Source: Marsupella aquatica (taxonomy: Eukaryota > Marchantiophyta). Taken from it: DNA of 64,000 nucleotides. The notes beneath the pieces were generated by a model. It saw only the letters and a program-made list of their open reading frames with translations. It ran no database searches and had not been told where the DNA came from. The position numbers and the translations under genes are program-made. This document shows positions 1 through 9,366 of this stretch, piece after piece; position 1 is the first letter of the stretch, and every line of letters starts with the position of its first letter. The stretch lies in the NCBI GenBank assembly GCA_973895155.1, contig OZ316895.1, forward strand, positions 2,108,001 through 2,172,000. Reading direction: 5' to 3'.

Positions 1-183
1 CTTTCCCAAAGGTTCCCTACTTTCAATGCATTTTACAACTCCTCTACTGGGCCCAAATTGCCATTACGGGTGCGCATCCCCTTCCGCGGACATACTCCGG
101 AAGATTAACTCGAAAAACAAGGAGGCGAGAACGCAAGAAGCGAGAGAGGTGGGACAGCATCGGTTGATCGAAACATTCATTAC

Positions 184-309
184 CCGCTCGCCAACGATGG
201 CCCCGGTGAAGATAAAGGTGACATAAACGGAATTGCGACGCATGAGCAAGCGGTAAGCATTCTCCATGAACCCACCCCGAGCTCCACCGACTCTCCCAGC
301 GGTCGACAT
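184..309 (-). CDS. QCR9: Cytochrome b-c1 complex subunit 9 (first exon, partial)
   Basis: First coding exon of the small complex III subunit 9 (UQCRX/QCR9), a one-pass inner-membrane protein of mitochondrial ubiquinol-cytochrome c reductase. The ATG is at 309-307 on the minus strand. The exon gives 42 residues. Residues 18-42 contain the family hallmark around YRLLMRRNSVYVTFIF and end in GER, matching the N-terminal half of plant QCR9, with arginines ahead of the hydrophobic segment. A donor GTAATG follows directly (intron begins at 183, phase 0). Reading through it gives an unrelated tail, so the frame must splice here. The second half of the protein (the YGVHKLWEH-like segment in relatives) is not found in 1-183 and must lie left of the window. 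The start is supported by length and by the family N-terminus. Confidence 0.85.
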
Positions 310-500
310 GATGCCTTCGGTGAGTAGATTGCGCTCTGCCCCTGCCCTTTGCGTTGATTTGGTTTGCTCGTCGACACGGCTACGATGCTTTGCTGCTCCT
401 CCGACGCAGAGCTCGCTCTCAGCTTTGATGGCAGGAGGCGAGAAAGGGCAAACGACGGAGAGAAGGCGAACCTCGCAACTACTGTACAGTAGAATGACAA
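310..500 (-). promoter_or_regulatory. Probable 5' leader/promoter of the QCR9 gene
   Basis: This is the relatively GC-rich stretch directly upstream of the QCR9 start. It has no convincing ORF of its own. It ends abruptly where the AT-rich repeat array begins near 500, so the unique upstream region is only about 200 bp. Placement is inferred from position. No TATA box was identified with confidence. Confidence 0.35.
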
Positions 501-1446
501 CTCTGCTCCAATTGCAAAGGGAGTCTCAAAGCTTCATTGATGGACCTTAAGTTAGTAATCAAGAAATTTGATGGACCTTAAGTTAATTAGTAATTAAGGA
601 ATTTGATATTTGATGTACCTGAAATTAGTACTTAGGTTATGCTCTAATAATTGCAGAGTCTCCAAGCTTCAAATTTGATGGACCTTAAGTTAGTACTTAA
701 GGTTATGGTCTAATAAGTGCAATCAACAGGGAGTCAGACTGCTCCAATTGAAGGGACTGCTCCAATTGCGAAGGGAGTCTCAAAGCTTCAAATTTGATGA
801 CCTTAAGTTAGTAATTAAGGTTATGCTCTAATTGCAATCAACAGGGAGTTAGTAGTTAAGTTTATGCTCTAATAGCAATCAATAGGGAGTCCTACTGCTC
901 CAATTGCAAAGGGATTCTCAAAAAGATTCAAATTTGATGAACCTTGAGTACTAACTTACTCAAGGTTATGCTCTAATTGCATAGGGAGTCAGACTGCTCC
1001 AAACTGCAAAGGGAGTCTCAAAGCTAAATTTTGTCTAATTGCAATCAATAGGGAATCCGACTGCTCCAATTGCAAGGGGAGTATCAAAGCTTCAAATTTG
1101 ATGGACTTTCAATTAGTAGTTAAGGTTAAGCTCTAATTGCAATCAATAGGACTGCTCCAATTGCAAGGGGAGTCTAAATTTGATGTACCTTAAATTAGTA
1201 CTTAAGGTTATGCTCTAATTGCAATCAATGATGGACTTTCAATTAGTAGTTAAGGTTATGCTCTAATTGCAATCAATAGGACTACTCCAATTGCAAGGGG
1301 AGTCTAAATTTGATGGACCTTAAATTAGTACTTAAGGTTATGCTCTAATTGCAATCAACAGGGGGTCCGACTGCTCCAATGGCAAAGGGAGTATCAAAGC
1401 TTCAAAATTGAAGGACCTCCAGTTAGTATTTATCTTTATGCTCCAA
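500..1446. repeat. Degenerate direct-repeat array (left part)
   Basis: Many imperfect head-to-tail copies of a unit with the recurring phrases CTCCAATTGCAAAGGGAGTC, AAGCTTCAAATTTGATGGAC, CTTAAGTTAGTACTTAAGG and TTATGCTCTAATTGCAATC. Period is irregular, about 60 to 130 bp, because copies are rearranged and truncated. The same phrases resume at 2427-2740 after an interruption, so the array seems to have been split by the element at 1447-2426. No coding potential is seen. Confidence 0.8.
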
Positions 1447-1475
1447 CTAGCTCAATACCCGTGCGTTGCACAAAA

Positions 1476-1900
1476 GATGTCGTGACGGCCAAGATGTCGT
1501 TCCTGATGTCATTGAGAACAAAAGACGTTCTGTCGGCCAAGAGGTTGTTGAGAAGAAAGATGTCGTGTTGGCCAAGAGGTTGTTGAGAAGAAAGATGTCG
1601 TGTCGGCCAAGAGGTCGTTGAGAAGAAAGATGTTGTGTCGCCCAAGATGTGAGAACAAAAGATGTCGTGTCGGCCAAGAGGTCGTTGAGAAGGAAAATGT
1701 TGTGTCGGCCAAGAAGTCGTTGAGAACAACAGATGTCATGTCTCCCATTCAAGATGTTATAAAGAAAAAAAGATGTCATTAAGAAAAACAAATGTTGTGT
1801 CGCCCAAGATGTTGTTGTTTAAGAAAAAAGATGTGGTGTCACCCAAGATGCCGTTAAGAAAAAAAGATGTGGTGTCGCCCAAGATGTTCTTAAGAAAAAA
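1476..1900. repeat. 35-bp minisatellite
   Basis: Tandem copies of a unit read as GATGTCGTGTCGGCCAAGAG followed by GTCGTTGAGAAGAAA. Spacing measured between 1561 and 1596 is 35 bp. Units vary (CGGCC versus CGCCC) and become shorter and AT-richer toward 1900. The open frames across this region are by-products of the periodicity. Confidence 0.85.
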
Positions 1901-2017
1901 TCTCGCGCAAAAAGGGCGCAAAAAATGAGTAACAACAACCACAAAGTATCACCAGTCAAGAATGATTTTTGTCTTTGTATTTTTCATTTTGTAATTCCTT
2001 GAAAACCTTTAACTCTC

Positions 2018-2040
2018 CCCCCCCCCCCCCCCCCCCCCCC
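2018..2040. repeat. Poly-C tract
   Basis: An uninterrupted run of just over 20 cytosines inside repeat element copy 1. The length is likely unstable in cloning, PCR and assembly. It is G-quadruplex-capable on the minus strand. Confidence 0.9.
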
Positions 2041-2426
2041 TTAGGCCTTTTGTACTATTTTTGGTTTGATCTTTTCTATTACATTATTTATTATTTGTAA
2101 TCATTTAAACTCCTCCTAGGACATAGATTACCATGGGGTACAATGTCTAGGCATGGAGAATACTATTTCTATGCATGGGGCTTAGTATGCATGGAGAATA
2201 CTATACATAGATGGTCCATAAAATACTTAATTATTGTGTATTGGCATTCCGTGACATTCCCAATTCCCCTTTAGTTCTTGCTTGGAAAAAGTGTCACTCT
2301 TTATTTCACATTCAATATAATTCAATTTTGTTTTATTCCTTCTCTTGGTCAGATTTTTTAATTTTTGTGCCCTGCAAATTTGAATGACGACCACTCTAAA
2401 AAGTGGCGCAACTGTGTATTATAGGA

Positions 2427-2740
2427 GTTAATTGCAATCAATAGGGCATCTCAAAGCTTCAATTTTATTATGGACTTTAACTCTTTAAGTTAGTGCTTAA
2501 GGTTATGATCCACTTGCAATCAGTAGGGCAAAGCTTCAAATTTGATGGACTTAAGTTAGTACTTTAAGGTTAGGGATAGAAAAAAGCCTCAAATTTGATG
2601 GCAAAGTTAGTACTGAAGGTTAGGGACAGAAGAAAGCTTCAAATTTGATGGATAAGTTAGTTAGTACTTTAAGGTTAGGGGCAGGAAAAAGCTTCAAATT
2701 TGAGGAAGCTTAAGTTAGTACTAAAGATTAGGAACAGAAA
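2427..2740. repeat. Degenerate direct-repeat array (right part)
   Basis: Resumes the phrases of the array at 500-1446 (TTGCAATCAATAGGG, AAGCTTCAAATTTGATGGAC, AAGTTAGTACTTTAAGG) at shorter spacing. It fades by about 2740. Confidence 0.7.
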
Positions 2741-3867
2741 AAGTTATGGACGACCAAATCAATAACTTTTCCCACAAAGATTGATCATATGCCATGACCA
2801 TATGTCAATCTAGAGGCTAGTGGAAAAAAGGACAAAAATTAAATTTACATATCCTTGTCAAAAACTTATGGCCATTTGTTTACGGCCAAAAGCCATCATT
2901 AGCAGCTTTAGAGCTTTGAGACTCTTTGATAATTGTGAAATGTGGGCAATGCTCCCTTCTTAACCTTGAGTTACATTAGGCAAAAGGGTTGGAAAGTTTT
3001 TCTCCAATGGAGATATAACCTACAAGGCATCACTGGTTTCTGTACTGGTGCATATATCCTGGTGAGTCTAACCTTGTCATGCAATAGAGAACGAATGACA
3101 GAATAAAAATTTCATCAAATACATGATAAGCTATCATAGTAAAACCTAGCATATCAAATGAAAATCATGGACTTACAATAATTAAAGGGGTTAGAAAAAT
3201 TGCTAAATTCAAACCAATACAAAGTGAAATGATAGACTAGGCCAGAATTAAAAGAAAATTCAGAACTTATTCTTCTAATAAGACAATATAGGGTAGAAGG
3301 TGTGCGCCATATAGCAGCTTCTACAATCTACCATTGCAATAAGAAAAGGAAGATGAGAAGATTCCACTCATATATCCTTGGAGCTTTTAGCTAGTGGGAT
3401 CCAGAATGGGATGAGTTCATCATTGGCTCACAAGAATAACCAAGAAACTATGGTGAAGGTTGCTTTTGATGATTGAGCATGTTGTAGATTGATTAACCAT
3501 AATTTGTTACACTGTGCACTTGAGGGCATTCTTTCCCACTTTGGAGGACCTGAGAGCCATTTCTATGACTATGATAACACTTGAGCCATAAAAATTCACC
3601 ACCATTACCCTCTAGCCCTACTTTCATTGACACACAAACCCAGAGAGGGTCCTTTGCTATTGATGATGATTATTATTTGTTGAACCTATGATGGAAGAAA
3701 ATGACAAGTTCAGAGGCAATGAAGGCCTAATTAACTTGAGTATGCAGTATTGGGATTTCATTTTGAGACATGTGATAATGTAGTAAATATCAAACTTAGA
3801 GAGAGGACTACCTACTCAGCTTCAAACTTAATTATTTAGCTCAGTTATATTGGCATGATGGCTATTT
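2741..3867. other. AT-rich intergenic stretch, nothing recognised
   Basis: No ORF with a recognisable product, no obvious terminal repeats and no tandem structure seen. Likely decayed repeat DNA. Confidence 0.5.
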
Positions 3868-4237
3868 TGTAATTTAAGTATTGAGCCTCTTAGTCTTGTG
3901 ACTCATAGGTTACGGCAACTAGACTAACCATGCATAGTTAGGGACTTAGCTAAGGTTAGGTTAGTTGTGTGTGACTTTGCATATACCAGGGCTAGTGTAA
4001 GCCACTGGTGTATGGTCCTTGCTCATTGTAACGAAGCCACTTGAAAGAGGGAGGGAGCTCTTGGTTTGTTGAGACTCCATACTATTAATAGGTCTAGAAC
4101 TCTTAAGAAAAGTTTTCGTGTTCTTGTAGGTGTAGCCTTGGCGAATAGGTGAACCACATATATTGATTGTATCGACTACGTGTGAATGAGATGATTCTTG
4201 ATCTTAATGTCAAGAAGGATATCATAGTTGTTTAACA
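3868..4237 (+). mobile_element. Probable degenerate solo LTR, copia family of the 28.6-kb element
   Basis: Colinear similarity to the 344-bp LTR at 28629-28972: TAGTCTTGTGACTCAT, GGGACTTAGCTAA, CCAGGGCT, GCTCATTGTAACG, GTGTTCTTGTAGGTGTAGCC and GTGAACCACATAT occur in the same order. It begins with TGT and ends with AACA. The flanking five bases are TATTT on the left and TGTTT on the right, a possible decayed target duplication. Divergence is clearly higher than between the two LTRs of the later element, so this insertion is older. The downstream bases are only weakly like a primer-binding site. Confidence 0.6.
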
Positions 4238-4240
4238 TGT

Positions 4241-4708
4241 TTGCTATCATCGGAAACTGAGGAGAGAGCACACCAGCTGGTAGCTGAACTGATGTTTGAA
4301 CCAATGGTTACTGATAAGACTAAGTTGCTTGCTTCTACAATGTTACTTGAACATATGAAGATACCTAAGGTTGAAGACCATGAAGAACTAACTAGGAAAC
4401 TAGATAGAGGTGATGCAAGAGAACAAGGAGAGCTCATAAGTGCCCTATCTTTGAAGTACCATCCCCACAATATAGTTAATTTTTAGAGTATCAACCACTT
4501 TCTTGACTACGTGATGATTCTAGAGAACCCCAAGGCTGATTTATTAGTGCCTCCATCTCATACATCTCTTGTACATAATTTGAATTCACCAGATCCTGCC
4601 GAATCTATGGGAGATATTACTCTAGTCAAAGATAATGTTAATGTCCACACTGAGATTGACAAGGATGGTTTAACTCAATTCAACTCTGTCAACAAATGTG
4701 CATGTTGA
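4241..4708 (+). pseudogene. Unrecognised coding-like fragment (two short frames)
   Basis: An 81-codon frame (4241-4486) and a 65-codon frame (4511-4708) sit just downstream of the solo LTR. The first has a protein-like mix of charged residues with an ERAHQLVAELMFEP segment, but I recognise no family. No splice sites clearly join the two. It could be a remnant of a captured gene or of retroelement interior, or chance. Function is not assignable. Confidence 0.25.
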
Positions 4709-4905
4709 TTGAGATAGAAAAGTAATCTATCAACTCACTAATTTATTACAGTGTGATATAGAGGAAATAGGTGTAGAAACTGATTGTATAATCTTTCAAA
4801 ACCATGAAAACAGTACGGTCTCTAATTTTTATCAATCCATCCTTAATTGTTCCTAGCCGGAACAAATAATTACCAAGTTTGAAGAAGTTAAATTATACTT
4901 TATGT

Positions 4906-5433
4906 TCTCTACTAGCTCAATACCCGTGCGTTGCACAAAAGAAGTCGTGTCGGCCAAGATGTTGTTGAGAAAAAAAGATGTCATGTCGGCCAAGAGGTCG
5001 TTGAGAGAAAATACGTTGTGTCGGCCAAGAGGTCGTGGAGAGAAAAGATGTTGTGTTGGCCAAGACATTGTTGAGGGAAAATACCCGTGCGTTGCACAAA
5101 AGATGCCATGTCGCCCAAGATGTTGTTATGTGAAAGATGTCATGGAATAAAAAGATGTTGTTAAAAAACAAGAAGTCATTTTGCCAAAGATGCCATTATG
5201 TGAAATATGTTGTTAAGAAAAATGTGTCTTTTGCCAAAGATATCGTGAAGTAAAAGATGTTATAAGAAAAAAGGTGTCGTTTCATCCAAGTTGTCGTTAG
5301 GTGAAAGATGTTTTGAAATAAAAAGTCAAAGAGAGAAGGAGCAAGTCTTTTTCATTGTTTTTCTTTTTTTACCCAAAATGCCCTTGCATTTGAATGACAA
5401 TCACTCTATAAATTGGCACAACGTTATATTATC
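4906..5433. mobile_element. Non-autonomous repeat element with internal minisatellite, copy 2
   Basis: Begins TCTCTACTAGCTCAATACCC, then GTGCGTTGCAC and the same 35-bp-type minisatellite (about 4940-5330). It ends near the shared tail GAATGACAATCACTCTATAA. The first nine bases fit the Helitron 5' consensus as I remember it (TCTMTAYTA). A second internal copy of the ACCCGTGCGTTGCAC motif at about 5082 suggests nesting or internal duplication. The 3' terminus is not resolved. Confidence 0.5.
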
Positions 5434-6264
5434 GGTTTCAGGTCTAGGGTTTGGCAAAGATGACCATTATGTTGGTATCCTTTCAATCCCCGTGCGTTGC
5501 ATAAAAGATGTTGTTTGGTTAAAGACAACCACAAAAGTATAACAAAATGAGAGGAGTTTTTTTTTCCTTGTTCTTCCTTTTTTTCTCTTATGTTCCTTTT
5601 AAACCTTAACCTCCCCATTTTCCCCATTTTCCTATTTTTGGTCTTAGTTCTCTTTTTCACATCCACCATCACTCCACTCGTTCGCCACCCCCCTCCCCAC
5701 CCATGTGAGGTCGAGGGGCTACCCTACATTGCGAGTGTGCCCCTCGCCCGAGACCTTGCCATCAACACCCATGCCATGCGCTTCACTATGTCTTTGGACC
5801 TTATTCTTTTTGTTTTTTGGTATTGAAAATGACATTGCAAATGACCGTAAAAATCACCCCAAATATTGGGAGAGTAGTTTTTTATTGATCTAATGACTAA
5901 AATATTATTAGCAATTAAACTACTTACCAGTATTACAAAAAATTATGATGCACACAATATTGAATATGTACAATACAAAGTTGCATGTGAGTATGTACAA
6001 TACTTACTTGCATGGATGTATTCTCCTTCATCCTCGTGCGTTGATTATTCTGCATTGTATTAAAGTTTTTCACTTTTTTTGGTGTCTGGTGTGATTATTC
6101 TTGCTTGTCTTGGGCACTGTGCAATTTTTTTATGACTCACACTAACTTACCTCAATTCACATTTTGGCTTTATTGCTTACCTTTGACCAGATTGTTTAAA
6201 TTTTTGTGCCCTACAAATTTGAATGACTACCACTCTAAAAAGTGACGCAACTGTGTATTATAGT
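5434..6264. mobile_element. Third related repeat copy without a minisatellite array
   Basis: Contains CCCCGTGCGTTGCATAAAAG at about 5489 and the shared tail (6199-6264: TTTTTGTGCCCTACAAATTT, CCACTCTAAAAAGTGACGC, AACTGTGTATTATAG) almost identical to copy 1. A GC-rich patch at 5680-5790 includes an 8-bp perfect inverted repeat (5712-5719 with 5739-5746). Lies immediately after copy 2. Confidence 0.45.
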
Positions 6265-7009
6265 TCTTGATTGCAAACTACAAAATATGTCACGTATATT
6301 CTTGAACATACTTAGAGTCATCTGAGACAATTGAGTATGATGTTTCTTTGAACAAAGTAATGTAAACAAACATGTGATAGAATGGCCCTAGGTGGCCATC
6401 AGGCATTCAGAGGGCACAAGGTTGTGATCGGGGTTGTAATATATAGTGATTGTTCTTAGAGTAACTAGAAAGTATTAAAAAAATAAAAATATCAAAGCTT
6501 ACCCAAATTTTCTGGAGCCATTTCGAGAAATATCCAAAATGTTTGGGTTCACTTTTGAGAAAGACGAATGATTGAGCAACTGAGAATAGACTAAGTCTAT
6601 ACTAGGAAAAAAGAAAGTACATTGCAAACACTAGCACATACACCATTCCACCTTATTAGTTTTGTTGAGGCTTCACAGGCTGCATATCAAGTTTTGCAAA
6701 AGCCAGAGAATGCTCATCATTGTATTAAAGACTTTACAAAGCCATAACAGAGCACATAGATTATACCACCTTTTACTGGATTCCACGCAAAAAGCTAGGT
6801 ACCATCATTTTGGACATACATAGTAGCAACACTAACGTTATGCTTGTCCACTTTGGGGGGTGAATCCTTAAAAATCCCAAGTAGGCAAGGTGCGCCTTCT
6901 CTTATGGTTGGGATGGAGCCCAATTCTCAGTTTGTTTCATACAATTGAGGTATGATCTTAATTGTGGGAGTACAGTAATCAGCAATTAAAAAAAGAGCTC
7001 CTTGCATAT
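6265..7009. other. AT-rich intergenic stretch, nothing recognised
   Basis: No convincing ORF, RNA gene or repeat unit was seen. Confidence 0.45.
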
Positions 7010-7560
7010 CATCCAGTACCCCATAGTACTCCAAATATTATAGAGTACACAAGACTAATGTAGATTACCAAATTGTACCCAAAATGCCCCATAGCACCCT
7101 AGAGTACCCCAAAGTACTCTAGATTATCAAAGGGTAGCCAAAACATCTCTGAATATCTAAAGTATGAATCTTTTAGTACCCCAAATGTCATAAAATAACC
7201 CACATTACTCTACTTTACCAAAGGGTAGCCAAAATGTCTCTGAATATTTAGAGTGTCTCAGAGTACCCAAATATCATAAACTATCCCGTGATACTCTACT
7301 TTACCAAACGGTACCCAAAATGTCCCCTACTATTATTGAGTAATCTCTAGCACCCCACATATCATAGAGTACCTGAGAGGACTATAGATTACCGAAGGGT
7401 ACCCAAAATGCCCCTAACATCATAGATTACCCCATAGTACCCCGGAGTACCCCAAATATCATAGAGTACCCAAGATACTGTCTAGATTATCAAAGGGTAC
7501 CCAAAATGTCACCAAATATCATAGAGTATCCTATTACCCATAGTACCCAGCTTAAGTCCG
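7010..7560. repeat. Degenerate GTACCC-rich tandem array
   Basis: Imperfect repetition of phrases such as AGATTACCAAAGGGTACCCA, AAAATGCCCC, ATCATAGAGTACCC and CATAGTACCCC with a period of about 60 to 120 bp. It ends about 100 bp before the left LTR of the copia element. Distinct from the array at 500-1446. Confidence 0.75.
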
Positions 7561-7659
7561 CAAACTGTCCATAAGCAAATGCTATCCAAAAATGTTCTTG
7601 GCATCTCAGATGAAGGTTCATTGGTTGAGGAAAGGAAAAACTCACAAGAATTACAAAAC

Positions 7660-7789
7660 TGTTATACTCTACCTATAACTAGAGTCACATAAACCATGGT
7701 TATCTTAACCCAGACAACTCCATGTATATATACCACATTCATTGAGTAAACAGATGATGGAATCATTATCACATTTCTATTCCACAACA
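7660..7789 (+). repeat. Left LTR of the copia element
   Basis: 130 bp, TG...CA ends. Contains a TATATATA box at about 7725. Identical by eye to 14189-14318. Confidence 0.95.
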
Positions 7790-7803
7790 CGTTATCAGCA
7801 CGA
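7790..7803 (+). promoter_or_regulatory. Primer-binding site, tRNA-Ile anticodon-arm type
   Basis: The bases directly after the LTR, CGTTATCAGCACGA, do not match the usual plant copia site TGGTATCAGAGC (3' end of initiator tRNA-Met). Their reverse complement, TCGTGCTGATAACG, agrees with the anticodon arm of cytosolic tRNA-Ile as I remember it, with C opposite wobble inosine. This suggests priming by a half-tRNA cleaved in the anticodon loop. The match is from memory. Confidence 0.5.
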
Positions 7804-9366
7804 AAGCTTAACGAGCGGAGGGCAGAGAATCGAGAATGATAAGAAACTTTTGAAGGGTTATGGAGATTGCACGAAAAAAGGGAGCAATGACTTATTAACT
7901 AATGATAAGGCTTCGACTTGGCCTCGGAACGATTGTCAATGGCAATAGGGATACTCAAAGCCAATTTTTTGTAATTAGATAGATACTCACAACAAGATTG
8001 GAAACGAAGTGTGAGACTGAGAGAATTCACAAGGACAACGATCCAAAATCATCGAAGCATAGAGAATCAAAGAGCGAAGTCGAGCAGGCCCACAGCATGA
8101 ATCGATAAGAAGAAGAAAGCGAACCAAAGGAAGAAGGAATAGAATTTTTCGAAAACCGAAAGGAGCCCGGAAAACTTCGATCTGGCCTCACGGCGATCAG
8201 ACAAGAAGAAGAAAGAACAAGACCATGGAAGAGATCGAATTTTTTTTTGGAATGCTGAACAGAAGACAAAAGATTGAACAATAGGCCATGCTTGATGCTT
8301 CGCATTCCTGCTCAACTGCCCGGAGTTCCAAGTCTCAAGCAGCATCAGCGATAGCGATGACCTTTTTCACCCCATGATCTGATCTCTGATTCGTCACCTC
8401 CCGATTCAACATCCGAAAACGAGAAAAGAATGCGTGACTGAAGAGAATGAAGAAATGCAAAGCGAAAGTGTCCGATGCCTTGCTGACTGAATTTTAGAAA
8501 GAGAAAAGACGATCGGAATCGAGAGGATAGGGGCGATGAATGCCCGAGGAATCAAGTGCGAGGCCTAAGACATCTCAGAAATTTGAAGGAGATCGGGAAC
8601 GAAGAGGCCACCCACTAATTGCAAAGATTCAACAGGCCTCAGAACGATCGGACACACACCTAAAGAAGAGCTCCTCAAAGCGATCGATCAAGAGAAAAGA
8701 TCGAACAGAGAGGGAAGAAAAGCGAAAGGGTTCGAAGCTGGTGACTGAATCGAGAGATGACTCTTGAATCGAAAGCAATCAAGCGGAGAAATGAACGAGT
8801 GCCGAGGGCAGAGAAAGAAAAGAATCCATATGGACACCGACTAGGCCTCATCGAGAAGGATTGAGAGGAACAACAACGATTGAAACCAAGAAGGGAGCAG
8901 CCCAAGAGAGGAGGTCGCGAGCACACACAAGGAAAGCGCAACATCAAAGACCAAAACATCGAGGAAATGTCGAAGAAAACTTAAACCCGCTAAGTGCACG
9001 CTCCATAACCGCTAAACCTCTTTAATTGCAAACTCCAACAAAGCTTTCCAGATCCCCGTGTATTTATGTGCACTTAACGACTTAACTGCAACATTGCATA
9101 ACTGCACAAGGAATACAAAGAAAACCTAAAATACAAAGGATAGCGTGCACTTATCCAAATACAAAGGAATCCAACAAGATAAGTGCAAACCACAGATTAA
9201 AACAAAAACCTAATAATCCTCTCACACCTAGCATTTGACCTAGACAACTTTGCATTCAATTGCTCAACCCTATCCTACCATTGTATGCGGCAACATGTGC
9301 ATAGTCTTTTGAATACTTATACTATAAATATAGCGAACACGACTGCTACACCTAGGACACTCCGAG
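7804..9366 (+). other. Long purine-rich 5' leader of the copia element
   Basis: About 1.56 kb between the primer site and gag with no ORF that looks like a known protein. The plus strand is rich in GAGA/AAGAA from about 8000 to 8960. It is unusually long next to LTRs of only 130 bp. Could hold packaging signals, or be an insertion. Short frames here look like composition artefacts. Confidence 0.6.

Larger units (their letters stand above)
1447..2426. mobile_element. Non-autonomous repeat element with internal minisatellite, copy 1
   Basis: Starts near CTAGCTCAATACCCGTGCG, carries a 35-bp minisatellite (about 1476-1900) and a C homopolymer (about 2018-2040), and ends near a conserved tail at 2357-2423 containing CCACTCTAAAAAGTGG, a short hairpin. 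Limits are deduced from the flanks: the surrounding array reads ...ATGCTCCAA before it and TAATTGCAATCAATAGGG after it, which together rebuild the usual array phrase. The 5' end of a relative at 4906 resembles the published Helitron 5' terminus, but no CTRR end was found. Class is uncertain. Confidence 0.5.

Noticed and set aside
1436-1942. Overlapping frames of up to 114 codons on both strands
   Set aside because: They lie in the 35-bp minisatellite and merely reflect its periodicity. The same happens at 4853-5171.
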